64,000 bases of DNA from Aphodosoma sp045631465 (GCA_045631465.1 JAZQUV010000044.1:62001-126000); one strand, 5' to 3'. Shown: positions 46,122 through 54,318, numbered from the stretch's first letter. Numbers and translations: made by a program. Notes: generated by a model not told the origin, from the sequence alone.

Positions 46122-48213
46122 ATCCGCGTCCAATAAGCATTGCTTCTGGGTTAGGCTCTGCGCCACGGAATGTGCGATACAATTCCATTGGGTCTTCTGT
46201 GCCACCTTTTTCGAGCAATGTGCGGAATTTTTGTGCTGTCTCTTGGTCGAAGATGCCTTTTTCTTTGAACAATGCGTATGCATCTTTATCCAATACCTCT
46301 GCCCACAAGTAGCTATAGTAACCAGCGCTGTAGCCACCTGCCCAGATGTGATTAAAGTATGTTGTACGATAACGTGGAGCGATTTCTGGAATCAAACCAA
46401 TTTTGTCCATCATCTCTTTTTCGAATGCGATAGGGTCTGTGATGCCTTCTACCGATTTGAGGTCGTGCCAGTTCATGTCGAGGATAGCTGCAGCTGTCAA
46501 CTCTGTTGTCATAAATCCTTGATTGAATGTAGCCGATGCATTGATTTTTTCGATGATTTCGTTAGGAATCAATTCGCTTGTTTGATAGTGTTTTGCATAC
46601 ATTGCAAGCACTTCTGGTTCGAATGCCCAGTTTTCCATGATTTGTGATGGCAACTCTACGAAGTCGCGTGATACGTTTGTACCGCTCACCGACACATAGT
46701 TAGCTTTTGCCAACAAACCGTGCAAGCCGTGACCGAATTCGTGGAACATTGTTTCTGCTTCATCCAATGTAAGCAATGATGGAGTTGTAGCGGTTGGTTT
46801 TGTAAAGTTACCGATGTTGATAACCACTGGACGAACGTCTTTACCCTCTTCGTTGATATATTGTTCACGGAAGTTTGTCATCCATGCACCACCGCGTTTC
46901 GATGCGCGTGGATAGTAGTCTGTATAGAAAATACCAATCAACGAGCCATCTTTGTCTGTTACTTTAAAGCATTCTGCTTCAGGGTTGAACAATGGCATAT
47001 CGTTCATTTTTTCGAAGTTCAAACCATAGAGGCGGTTAGCCAATGCAAACATACCTGCGCGAACGTTTTCCATTTGGAAGTATGGTTTGATTTCGTCTTC
47101 GCTCATAGCATATTTTTCTTGACGTACTTTTTCTGTGTAGTAGTCCCAGTCCCATGCTTCTACTTTCACGCCGTTACCTTCGCGGTCAGCAATTGCTTGC
47201 ATTTCAGCCAATTCTGCTTTTGCTTTTTCATTAGCAGCTTTGAAGATATCAAGCAAGAATGAGTTCACAACGTCCGATTTTTTGGCCATTGTATCGTCAA
47301 GGATAAAGTCTGCCGATGTTTCAAAACCGAGCAAGTTAGCTTTTTCGATACGCAATTTCATGATTTGCAACACAATCTCTTTGTTGTCGTTTTCGTTGCC
47401 GTTGTTACCGCGTTCGATGTATGCTTTATAAACTTTTTCACGCAAGTCGCGGCGTTCGCTGTATTGCAAGAATGGAATACGACTTGGGTTTTGTAAACCA
47501 ATCAACCATTTGCCTTCCATGCCTGCTGCTTTTGCTGCTTCAGCTGCTGCTGTGCGCACTGCTTCTGGCAAACCTACCAAGTCTTCTTCCGATTCAAGCA
47601 CGAGTTGGAATGCGTTTGTCTCTGCCAACAAGTTGTTACCAAATTTTTGTTGCAATGTCGAGAGTTCTGCATTGATTTCACGCATACGTGCTTGTTCTGC
47701 TTCTGGCAATGAGATACCGTTGCGAACGAATGCGTTATAAACTTTTTCCAACAAACGTGTTTGTTCTACTGTGTAGTTCATCGCTTCACGACCTTCATAC
47801 ACTGCTTTTACGCGTTCAAACAAACGTGCGTCCATGTAGATGTTGTCGCTGTGTGCACTTACCAATGGCAACACAACTTCTTGAACTTTAGTCAATTCGT
47901 CCGAACCATCGCTCTCTGTGATGTTGAAGAAAACGAGTGCCACTTTCGACAACAAACGACCCGATTTATCCATTGCTTCGAGAGTGTTTTCGAATGTTGG
48001 AGCCTCTGGGTTGTTGATGATTGCCTCAATTTCGGCTTGTTGTTGTTTGATACCCTCTTCAAATGCTGGCAAATAGTGCTCTGCTTTGATTTGTTCAAAT
48101 GGTGGAACGCCCTCTGGTGTGTTCCATTCTGTCAAAAACGGGTTTTCTACCGTCTTAGTTGTACATGCAAACATCATAGCTGCTGTTGCTACTGTTAAAA
48201 ATAATTTTTTCAT
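46114..48213 (-). CDS. M3-family peptidyl-dipeptidase, lipoprotein
   Basis: 699 residues from the ATG at 48213 (MKKLFLTVATAAMMFAC), a lipoprotein signal with lipobox MFAC; an in-frame extension upstream has no support and would cross the promoter. The zinc motif TMFHEFGHGLHGLL matches HExxH of Dcp-type enzymes, with the downstream Glu in the FVELPSQIMENWAFEPE helix. It removes C-terminal dipeptides, probably in the periplasm or attached to the outer membrane. Length fits the Dcp family. Confidence 0.93.
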   Translation of the reverse strand: MKKLFLTVATAAMMFACTTKTVENPFLTEWNTPEGVPPFEQIKAEHYLPAFEEGIKQQQAEIEAIINNPEAPTFENTLEAMDKSGRLLSKVALVFFNITESDGSDELTKVQEVVLPLVSAHSDNIYMDARLFERVKAVYEGREAMNYTVEQTRLLEKVYNAFVRNGISLPEAEQARMREINAELSTLQQKFGNNLLAETNAFQLVLESEEDLVGLPEAVRTAAAEAAKAAGMEGKWLIGLQNPSRIPFLQYSERRDLREKVYKAYIERGNNGNENDNKEIVLQIMKLRIEKANLLGFETSADFILDDTMAKKSDVVNSFLLDIFKAANEKAKAELAEMQAIADREGNGVKVEAWDWDYYTEKVRQEKYAMSEDEIKPYFQMENVRAGMFALANRLYGLNFEKMNDMPLFNPEAECFKVTDKDGSLIGIFYTDYYPRASKRGGAWMTNFREQYINEEGKDVRPVVINIGNFTKPTATTPSLLTLDEAETMFHEFGHGLHGLLAKANYVSVSGTNVSRDFVELPSQIMENWAFEPEVLAMYAKHYQTSELIPNEIIEKINASATFNQGFMTTELTAAAILDMNWHDLKSVEGITDPIAFEKEMMDKIGLIPEIAPRYRTTYFNHIWAGGYSAGYYSYLWAEVLDKDAYALFKEKGIFDQETAQKFRTLLEKGGTEDPMELYRTFRGAEPNPEAMLIGRGLK

Positions 48214-48312
48214 TGTTTGTAATAAATATTTAAGTATTAGTAATTTAAGGATTATTTCCCTATTCAATTTTCTTTTATATATGGTTCGCGTACGCACACA
48301 CCTACCAACATG

Positions 48313-48343
48313 CAAAGATAATAAAAAAAAATTACATATCAAA
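48313..48343 (-). promoter_or_regulatory. Bacteroidota-type promoter for the M3 peptidase
   Basis: Minus-strand TTTG (48343-48340), 19-nt spacer, TATCTTTG (48320-48313): a full match to the -33/-7 consensus. The predicted leader is about 90 nt. Confidence 0.75.
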
Positions 48344-48463
48344 ACATTTATTTTAACAAATTTTTCAACTAACATCCCACATCCCCTCCCCTCCTCTCAA
48401 TCATTCCCTTTCCTCCTCTTTATCACCCCACTTCTCACCTCCATATCACGGTTCTTCTTCAGC

Positions 48464-48796
48464 TCCAAGCTTGCTTGGGATATGCCAAGCGACAAGGAGG
48501 TCGCCAAAGGCAATCCGCGAAGCGGGAGGGGAAGCATAACTCCTCCCCTGTTTATAGGGGAGGTGTCCAAAGGACGGAGGGGTTCCAAAATAATAAACAA
48601 CAACTTTTCAATCTTTATCCCCTTTATCTTTCTCTATAAGTACTCACAGTGCGTGCAGCTAGGCTAAAAACCTAGATAGCGAAGCGTCTAAATTGCCTAG
48701 ATCGTCTAGAAAAACCATACTCACCAAAAATCCGGAATATCAGGTATTCCAGAATATCCGCATACCCCCCTTCAACATCCCCCTTTTCAATATCCT
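48464..48796. repeat. Long direct repeat, copy 1
   Basis: About 330 bp, highly similar to 48887-49232. It includes AAGCTTGCTTGGGATATGCC, the hairpin CTCCCCTGTTTATAGGGGAG, and CTAGGctaaaaaCCTAG. No credible gene is present. Part of a 1.3-kb non-coding stretch (48214-49520). Confidence 0.85.
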
Positions 48797-48886
48797 ATTT
48801 AGCTCTAAGAAACACACTAAAACATAATCAACGCACCATATTCTCCCCCTGTTTATAGGGGGAACCGACACAGGAGTGAGTGCAGA

Positions 48887-49232
48887 TCCAAGCTTGCTTG
48901 GGATATGCCAAACGACAAGGAGGTCGCCAAAGGCAATCCGCGAAGCGGGAGGGGGGGGCATAACTCCTCCCCTGTTTATAGGGGAGGTGTCCAAAGGACA
49001 GAGGGGTTCCAAAATAATAAACAACAACTTTTCAACCTTTATCCCCTTTATCTTTCTCTATAAGTACTCACAGTGCGTGCATCCTATTAGCAGCTAGGCT
49101 AAAAACCTAGATAGCGAAGCGTCTAGATTGCCTAGATCGTCTAAAAAAAAACATACTCACCAAAAATCCAGAATATCAGGTATTTCCAGAATATCCGCAT
49201 AAAAACACCCCTTTCAACATCCCCCTTTTCAA
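48887..49232. repeat. Long direct repeat, copy 2
   Basis: Offset about 423 bp from copy 1, with small insertions (for example CATCCTATTAG after GCGTG). The 90-bp spacer between copies carries a partial extra unit (CTCCCCCTGTTTATAGGGGG). The duplication is recent enough to keep near identity. Confidence 0.85.
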
Positions 49233-49269
49233 CTAAACTGACTAAGAACCCATATCACGTCCTAACTAC

Positions 49270-49350
49270 AACATACTATAAATATAGGATAAATATACTA
49301 TAAATATAGGATAAATATAGGATAAATATACTATAAACATACTATAACTG
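49270..49350. repeat. AT-rich tandem repeat of ACTATAAATATAGGATAAATAT type
   Basis: Alternating CTATAAATATAGGATAA units of variable length upstream of mnmA. No gene. Could raise local DNA flexibility near the promoter. Confidence 0.7.
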
Positions 49351-49425
49351 AACCCTCAAGTATACAAAAACAACCTACCCTCAACATAAATCCCCAACAA
49401 TCCACCAATTATCAAAAAAAATTAT

Positions 49426-49433
49426 TATCTTTG
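49426..49433 (+). promoter_or_regulatory. -7 box before mnmA
   Basis: TATCTTTG matches TAnnTTTG, but no clear TTTG is seen 19-20 nt upstream. It lies about 88 nt before the mnmA start. Confidence 0.45.
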
Positions 49434-49479
49434 CAAATTAATATCCAAATAGCACGCATCATTACTCGCTAGCGTTTTG

Positions 49480-49507
49480 GTTACTTTTGCGCAATGACAA
49501 AAGTAAC
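49480..49507 (+). promoter_or_regulatory. Stem-loop in the mnmA 5' leader
   Basis: GTTACTTTTG and CAAAAGTAAC, 10 bp perfect, 8-nt loop, 13 nt before the ATG. A nearly identical 37-bp stretch with the same hairpin sits 10 nt before xseA (51311-51338). Confidence 0.7.
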
Positions 49508-49520
49508 AATATATAAAATT

Positions 49521-50675
49521 ATGAAAAATAAAATCCTAATGGCAATGAGTGGTGGCATCGACAGCTCTGTCGCTGCTATCGAACTCCGTCGTAAAGGTTA
49601 CGAACTCAAAGGCGTAACTTTCACTCAATTAACGCTCGATTCTCCTGCCGTAGCCGAAGCTCGTCAAATGGCTTCCGATATGGGCTTCGAGCATCACACT
49701 CTCGACATGCGTCGCGAGTTCCACGACTCTGTTATTTGCAATTTCATCGACGAATATCTCCACGGTCGCACCCCTAATCCCTGTGTGCAGTGCAACTCTA
49801 ACATCAAGTGGGGTATGTTACAAAAATTTGCCGATGAAATGGGATGTTTTTACATCGCCACAGGCCATTATGCTCAAATCGAATGTACCCCTGAAGGTCG
49901 CTATTTCATCCGTAAAGGTGCCGACGAGCATAAGGACCAATCCTATTTTCTTTGGCGCTTGACTCAAGAGAATCTCTCCCGCACTCTTTTCCCTCTTGGA
50001 GGGTACACCAAAGCCGAAGTGCGCCAAATTGCTCTTGACAATGGTTATGAACAACTCTCTAAAAAAGGTGAAAGTCAAGAGATCTGTTTTATCCCCGACA
50101 ACGACTATCGCAATTTCCTTCGCGCCAATGTGCCTGACTATGACAAAAAGTACAAAAAAGGCGATTTCATCGACATAAATGGCAAGGTTTTGGGCAAACA
50201 CCAAGGTTTTCCTAACTATACCATTGGCCAGCGCAAAGGTCTCGGCATTGCGCTTGGCGAACCAATGTATGTTGTCCGTATTGATGCCGAAAAGAATCAA
50301 GTAGTACTTGGTCGCAAAGAAGATTTGCTCACTCAAACCTGCTATGCCCGCGACTTAAATATGATGAAATTTCCCGATTTCACCGACGGACAAACCGTTA
50401 TGGCAAAGGTGCGTTACAAATCCCGCCCCGGTCTCGCCCACATCTATCACGTCGACGAATCCGAAATGTCCGAACATCCGACAAGTCCGACAGGTCCGAC
50501 AGGTCCAACAAATTCAACAGAAAATTTGAATAATTCCTCATTCCTCACTCCTCATTCCTCATTGGTTCGTATTGTTTTCGAAAACCCAATCGAATCCATC
50601 ACCCCAGGCCAGAGCGTAGTCTTCTATTGCGGCGACAACTACACCGACATCCTCGCCGGCGCAATTTTAGTATAA
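49521..50675 (+). CDS. mnmA: tRNA-specific 2-thiouridylase with in-frame repeat inserts
   Basis: 384 residues from the ATG at 49521 (MKNKILMAMSGGIDSSVAA); the earlier in-frame ATG at 49494 lies inside the leader hairpin. It thiolates U34 of Lys, Glu and Gln tRNAs. The P-loop SGGIDSS, catalytic Cys in NPCVQCNSNIKWG and second Cys in SQEICFIPDNDY are intact. Between about residues 318 and 345 the sequence HPTSPTGPTGPTNST (9-bp repeat) and SSFLTPHSSL (7-bp repeat) is inserted in the C-terminal beta-barrel region, which is poorly conserved in the family. Confidence 0.93.
   Translation: MKNKILMAMSGGIDSSVAAIELRRKGYELKGVTFTQLTLDSPAVAEARQMASDMGFEHHTLDMRREFHDSVICNFIDEYLHGRTPNPCVQCNSNIKWGMLQKFADEMGCFYIATGHYAQIECTPEGRYFIRKGADEHKDQSYFLWRLTQENLSRTLFPLGGYTKAEVRQIALDNGYEQLSKKGESQEICFIPDNDYRNFLRANVPDYDKKYKKGDFIDINGKVLGKHQGFPNYTIGQRKGLGIALGEPMYVVRIDAEKNQVVLGRKEDLLTQTCYARDLNMMKFPDFTDGQTVMAKVRYKSRPGLAHIYHVDESEMSEHPTSPTGPTGPTNSTENLNNSSFLTPHSSLVRIVFENPIESITPGQSVVFYCGDNYTDILAGAILV
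50532..50565. repeat. Heptanucleotide repeat, ATTCCTC type, inside mnmA
   Basis: About five units, in frame as SSFLTPHSSL. Preceded at 50473-50517 by a 9-bp repeat (TCCGACAGG). Both lie near the C-terminus. Confidence 0.85.
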
Positions 50676-50734
50676 GAAAACTCTAAACCTAACATCGAAT
50701 AATAGTTAAATCCGAATGGTTTATTGTGCCTTGC

Positions 50735-50915
50735 CTTAAAAACGCGGCAAAAGAGGATAGTAAAAAATCCGTTAAACAACGTTTTTTGGCGAGGTTACAC
50801 AAAATAATATCAAGGTGCTGAAATAGTGGGCAAGCACAGAAAACTTGAAGAAGCAGAAAGTTTGCCCGAGTTTAAAGCGTTGTAGGATTTATTACTATCC
50901 TTTAGCGTTTTTAAG
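50735..50915 (+). ncRNA. Candidate structured RNA or structured repeat, copy A
   Basis: Strand not certain. Nested helices: CTTAAAAACGC/GCGTTTTTAAG (50735-50745/50905-50915); GGATAGTAA + AAATCC with GGATTT + TTACTATCC around one A-A mismatch (50755-50770/50885-50900); ACAACG/CGTTGT; GGGCAA/TTGCCC. Unpaired blocks TTTTTTGGCGAGGTTAC and TTGCCCGAGTTTAAAGCG are shared with copy B, whereas the helix sequences differ but still pair. Confidence 0.55.
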
Positions 50916-50925
50916 CACAGCAAAG

Positions 50926-51020
50926 ACTTTTGGTTAATTTTTGCGATAAGCGAGAGCAACGAAGTTTACTTTAGTTGCCGAGCGCAGCAAAAATCACGAA
51001 GTAATTTTGGTCACAAAAGT
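50926..51020 (+). repeat. Stem-loop motif with conserved ATAAGCGAG / CCGAG internal loop, copy 1
   Basis: ATTTTTGC (50937-50944) pairs with GCAAAAAT (50987-50994); GCAAC with GTTGC; AAG-TTTA-CTT hairpin. An outer ACTTTTG pairs with CAAAAGT. Copies follow at 51037 and 52743. Confidence 0.6.
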
Positions 51021-51036
51021 AACGAATGACATAAAG

Positions 51037-51110
51037 ACTTTTGGTTAATTTTTGCGATAAGCGAGAGCAACGAAGTTTACTTCAGTTACCGAGTATGAGC
51101 AATTTCACGT
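51037..51110 (+). repeat. Stem-loop motif, copy 2
   Basis: Same GCGATAAGCGAGAGCAAC stretch, GAAG-TTTA-CTTC hairpin and CCGAG. The outer pairing is decayed. Confidence 0.55.
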
Positions 51111-51115
51111 GCATT

Positions 51116-51293
51116 GCGTAAAAAGCGTCAAAAAAAATTGATATAAATTCGTGAACGACGATTTTTGGCGAGGTTACTTTGTCTTATATCGAGGCATAAT
51201 AACTACGGGCAAGCACAAATATTTGAAGAAGCACTCCGATTGCCCGAGTTTAAAGCGGAGTAGAATTTATATTAATTTTTTAGCTTTTTAAGC
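51116..51293 (+). ncRNA. Candidate structured RNA or structured repeat, copy B
   Basis: Matches copy A in architecture. TAAAAAGC/GCTTTTTA (51119-51126/51283-51290); a helix of about 15 bp, AATTGATATAAATTC with GAATTTATATTAATT; CGGGCAA/TTGCCCG. Helix sequences differ from copy A at most positions but keep pairing. Shared unpaired blocks: TTTTTGGCGAGGTTAC, GGCAAGCAC, TTTGAAGAAGCA, TGCCCGAGTTTAAAGCG. Function unknown. Confidence 0.55.
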
Positions 51294-51310
51294 ATAGCAC
51301 TAGCGTTTTG

Positions 51311-51338
51311 GTTACTTTTGCGCAATGCCAAAAGTAAC
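51311..51338 (+). promoter_or_regulatory. Stem-loop in the xseA 5' leader
   Basis: GTTACTTTTG/CAAAAGTAAC, 10 nt before the ATG of xseA; near-identical to the mnmA leader hairpin. Confidence 0.7.
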
Positions 51339-51348
51339 ATAAACACAA

Positions 51349-52653
51349 ATGACCTCATTATCACTATATCAACTAAACCAACTAATAAAGGAATCACTCC
51401 GTCAAGTGATTCCCACCACCATATGGCTCCGTGCCGAAATACACAACATAACCACAAACTACTCTGGTCATTGCTACATAGATTTAGTAGAAAAGAGCGA
51501 TTTCAACGACCAAATCATAGCCAAACAACGAGCAACCATTTGGGCATCAACCTATAGATTTCTAGCCCAAAAATTCCATCAAGCAACTAACTCCTCGTTA
51601 CAAGTGGGAATGAAAATTCTCGTAGAGGTTTCTGTCGAATTTCACGAACTTTATGGTCTAAGTCTCAACGTGAAAGACATTGACCCCACCTACACACTTG
51701 GCGAACTCCAACGCCGTCGCCTCGAGATAATCCAACGTCTAAAAAATCGCGGTTTAATCGACAAAAATCGTCAATTACCAATGCCTCGTCTAGTGCAACG
51801 CATTGCCGTAATTTCTAGTCCCACTGCCGCTGGCTATGCCGATTTCGTACATCAATTACAAAACAACCCACACGGCTTCGCCTACGACATCACTCTCTTC
51901 CCTGCCATCATGCAAGGCCCCCAAACCGAAGAATCCATCCTCTCCGCACTTGATAAAATAATTAACTTTCAACTTTCAACTTTCAACTTTCAACTTGTAG
52001 TTATCATCCGCGGTGGTGGTGCTACTTCCGACCTTCAAGCCTTCGATAGCGAACCCCTTGCCGAACGCTGCGCCAACTTCCCACTCCCAATCCTAACCGG
52101 CATCGGGCATCTCCGCGACGAAACCATTCTCGACATGGTAGCACATCACAATCTCAAAACCCCAACTGCTGTAGCAGAATATATCATATCGCGCACTCTC
52201 GATGTATCATTTTTTCTCGATGAAATGGCAGAAAAAATACAAACATCTATTCGCATACGCTTAGAAAAAGAATCAAACTACCTTTTATTATTATCCGCTC
52301 AGATACCACAAATCGTACAACGTCAATTAACCCAATCAGCCAACTACATCAACGATTTACAATATCGCATGCAACTAAAAACAGCCGATTTCATCGCTAA
52401 AAATCGTCTTTTGCTCGACCGCAAATCCGATCAATTGAGTGCGTTAGTAAATCAGCAACTTCAGCAACAACAGAATAACCTAAAACTAATCGAGACCAAA
52501 CTCCAACTCCTCGACCCGCAGCAACTACTAAAAAAAGGTTACTCCTTCACCACCCACAATGGCAAACTCGTAACCTCCATCACCCAACTCACCCCCGGCG
52601 ACACCATCACCACCACCCTCGCCAACGGCACAATCGATAGTATTGTCCAGTAG
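51349..52653 (+). CDS. xseA: Exodeoxyribonuclease VII large subunit, with an in-frame repeat insert
   Basis: 434 residues. N-terminal OB-fold (IWLRAEIHNITTNYSGHCYI), catalytic core with VVIIRGGGATSDLQAF and TGIGHLRDETILDMVAHH, and a coiled-coil C-terminal half that forms filaments with XseB. Together they degrade single-stranded DNA from both ends. Just before VVIIRGGG a 7-bp repeat (51964-51996) adds NFQLSTFNFQL in frame. The small subunit follows, but after a 360-bp non-coding gap. Confidence 0.94.
   Translation: MTSLSLYQLNQLIKESLRQVIPTTIWLRAEIHNITTNYSGHCYIDLVEKSDFNDQIIAKQRATIWASTYRFLAQKFHQATNSSLQVGMKILVEVSVEFHELYGLSLNVKDIDPTYTLGELQRRRLEIIQRLKNRGLIDKNRQLPMPRLVQRIAVISSPTAAGYADFVHQLQNNPHGFAYDITLFPAIMQGPQTEESILSALDKIINFQLSTFNFQLVVIIRGGGATSDLQAFDSEPLAERCANFPLPILTGIGHLRDETILDMVAHHNLKTPTAVAEYIISRTLDVSFFLDEMAEKIQTSIRIRLEKESNYLLLLSAQIPQIVQRQLTQSANYINDLQYRMQLKTADFIAKNRLLLDRKSDQLSALVNQQLQQQQNNLKLIETKLQLLDPQQLLKKGYSFTTHNGKLVTSITQLTPGDTITTTLANGTIDSIVQ
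51964..51996. repeat. Heptanucleotide repeat, ACTTTCA type, inside xseA
   Basis: Four perfect units. The same sequence recurs at 52983-53009 just before xseB. Confidence 0.9.
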
Positions 52654-52742
52654 AGAGCAATACTAAAGTAACGTCAGTTTGATATAAAACGCCGCATGGC
52701 ATCTGTGTTATCCGTAGAGCGATTTTTGCATAGCAAAAGAGC

Positions 52743-52807
52743 GAATTTTGTTATAAGCGAGGGCAAAAGTCAAATTTATTTGAGTTATGCCGAGTGTGAA
52801 CAAAATC
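52743..52807 (+). repeat. Stem-loop motif, copy 3, in the xseA-xseB gap
   Basis: ATTTTGTT (52745-52752) pairs with AACAAAAT (52799-52806), replacing ATTTTTGC/GCAAAAAT of copy 1; hairpin TCAAA-TTTA-TTTGA replaces AAG-TTTA-CTT. ATAAGCGAG and GCCGAG are kept. The rest of the 360-bp gap holds repeats (TTCCGTG, a short TTTTTGC/GCAAAA hairpin) and no credible gene. Confidence 0.6.
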
Positions 52808-52982
52808 TTGATAAAAATCGAATAATAAAAGAAGAAAAATATCTGAGAAATCTGTGTTATCTGTGGGAGATAAAATAATAGTTTCCGTGTATTCCGTGTG
52901 CTATAAAATTATATCGAACTCAGAACTCATGTTAAAGTAAAGATACGGCATGCCCTATCCGTTAACCCCAAAAAATACGAAA

Positions 52983-53009
52983 AACTTTCAACTTTCAACT
53001 TTCAACTTG
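52983..53009. repeat. Heptanucleotide repeat, ACTTTCA type, before xseB
   Basis: Three to four units ending 4 bp before the xseB ATG; it occupies the ribosome landing region. Confidence 0.85.
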
Positions 53010-53013
53010 AACC

Positions 53014-53196
53014 ATGTCTTACAACGAACAACTAAAACAGCTTGAGCAAATAGTCTCAGAAATCGAGAGTGGCCAACTCTCCATCGACCAATTAGCCGCC
53101 AAAGTCAAAACAGCCACCAAGCTCCTCGCCGACTGCCGCAAACAACTCACCAAAGTCGAATCCGACATCAACAAAATCCTCAAACCCCAGGAATAA
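53014..53196 (+). CDS. xseB: Exodeoxyribonuclease VII small subunit
   Basis: 60 residues: MSYNEQLKQLEQIVSEIESG with LSIDQLAAKVKTATKLLADC, the family's two-helix pattern (LExIVxxLExGxLxLxxS). It binds XseA and is needed for its activity. A strong terminator follows 6 bp after the stop. Confidence 0.93.
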   Translation: MSYNEQLKQLEQIVSEIESGQLSIDQLAAKVKTATKLLADCRKQLTKVESDINKILKPQE

Positions 53197-53202
53197 AAAA
53201 AT

Positions 53203-53243
53203 AAAAAAGCGACAAAATCAATGATAGGTTTTGTCGCTTTTTT
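53203..53243 (+). terminator. Intrinsic terminator after xseB
   Basis: AAAAAAGCGACAAAA, 11-nt loop, TTTTGTCGCTTTTTT: perfect stem ending in a T run. It marks the left border of the AT-rich island. Confidence 0.93.
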
Positions 53244-53451
53244 ATCTCTTATTTATAGTAATAGCTTGTTCATGCTAGAGTATGACAATATTGGGCAATT
53301 ATGGAATGTAAACTATTTTATTGTAATGTACAATCAATTATATTTATTACCGAAAAGACGACACATGATTAAACCACTCGCAATCAACACCACACAATAT
53401 ATATATATATATAAGGGGGGATAAAATATATATAAAAAAACTTAATAAATA

Positions 53452-53483
53452 TTTGTTTTAATCAAAAATAATATTTAACTTTG
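53452..53483 (+). promoter_or_regulatory. Promoter of the kinase/phosphatase island
   Basis: TTTG (53452-53455), 20-nt spacer, TAACTTTG (53476-53483): exact Bacteroidota consensus. The predicted leader before the sigma gene is about 165 nt. The stretch 53244-53450 holds only AT-rich sequence with a TATATA run; no gene seen. Confidence 0.8.
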
Positions 53484-53511
53484 CCAAGTTAAAAAACTAA
53501 AAATCTACACT

Positions 53512-53608
53512 ATGAATGCAAGTTCACACCTCTAGAAGAATATATCTTGTTAATAAAAATCAGTATTAAGAGATGAATGCACATTATAGTAATAAAAGAA
53601 CAAATTGA
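53512..53608 (+). promoter_or_regulatory. Leader with two tiny ORFs sharing an ATGAATGCA start
   Basis: MNASSHL-stop (53512-53535) and MNAHYSNKRTN-stop (53573-53608) both start ATGAATGCA. They could be leader peptides or coincidence; the repeat of nine bases at both starts is the only evidence. Confidence 0.3.
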
Positions 53609-53658
53609 GTTGTGCCATAATAAGGGATTAACTTTAATCGTAAAAATATTATATACAA

Positions 53659-54318
53659 ATGATTGTAACTAAACCATATAAAGATATGAGTGATCAAGAA
53701 ATTGTCACTTGTATTATAAAAGGAAACGAAGAGGCGATGCTTTATCTATTAAAAGATAGGTATGATGCTGATTTAAGGTTTTTTGCATGGAAATATTATG
53801 ATTCATTAATATATTTTGAAGATTTAATTAACGACTTGTATATACAATTAAAAGGCAAGAATGCGGACTGGCAACCATTGAAATCTTTTCAGTGGAAATG
53901 TAAATTTAGAACATGGTTTTGTTCGGTTGCATCACATTTATTTTTAGAAAAAAGAAAAGAATTGATAGGTTTTTGGGGTGACGAAGACTCTATTGTGTTA
54001 AATGATTGGAGCCAACCTTTGCCTGAACCTAGATTGGAACCTACAAATCAAAAGTTAGTAATACTTCTTGAGGCTATCAATCGATTAAATAATGACGATT
54101 ATCGCTTTATCCTTGTCAAGGAACTTGAAGGCTACAATCATCAAGAGATTGCCGAAATGCTTGGAGCAAAAAGAAAGGCTGAGAATAAAGTTTCTTTCTA
54201 TAATGGCAAGATAGTCGTTCCTGATGCTCGTTATGTAGACATGAATAAGGCACGAGCACTTAAAGAGGTTAAAGTTATTGTAGAACAGATAAAAAAAGAT
54301 TGGTATGGAAATAAGTGA
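53659..54318 (+). CDS. ECF-like sigma-70 family factor
   Basis: 219 residues. Region 2 spans about 8-100 (DQEIVTCIIKGNEEAMLYLL ... FEDLINDLYIQL ... RTWFCSVASHLFLEKRKEL) and region 4 about 125-165 with HTH ELEGYNHQEIAEMLGAK. The C-terminal tail of about 50 residues is longer than in most ECF factors. As first gene of the island it probably directs polymerase to island or stress genes. The next gene overlaps it by 14 bp, the usual arrangement for a sigma factor and its regulator. Confidence 0.82.
   Translation: MIVTKPYKDMSDQEIVTCIIKGNEEAMLYLLKDRYDADLRFFAWKYYDSLIYFEDLINDLYIQLKGKNADWQPLKSFQWKCKFRTWFCSVASHLFLEKRKELIGFWGDEDSIVLNDWSQPLPEPRLEPTNQKLVILLEAINRLNNDDYRFILVKELEGYNHQEIAEMLGAKRKAENKVSFYNGKIVVPDARYVDMNKARALKEVKVIVEQIKKDWYGNK

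Noticed and set aside
48214..48375. Extended start of the M3 peptidase
   Set aside because: The extension overlaps a consensus promoter, and the internal Met gives a standard lipoprotein signal.
48397..49097. Several short frames rich in Pro/Arg/Gly in the long direct repeat
   Set aside because: Both copies give the same frames because the DNA is repeated; no start, composition or similarity supports a gene.
48464..49350. CRISPR array
   Set aside because: Repeat units are hundreds of bases long or AT-rich tandem, without regular unique spacers or cas genes.
52696..52878. A 60-aa frame in the xseA-xseB gap
   Set aside because: It is made of the stem-loop motif copy 3 and repeat sequence; the repeat explains it better.
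53221..53424. A 67-aa reading frame between xseB and the island
   Set aside because: It starts in the terminator loop, contains the TATATA run and has no recognisable composition of a protein.
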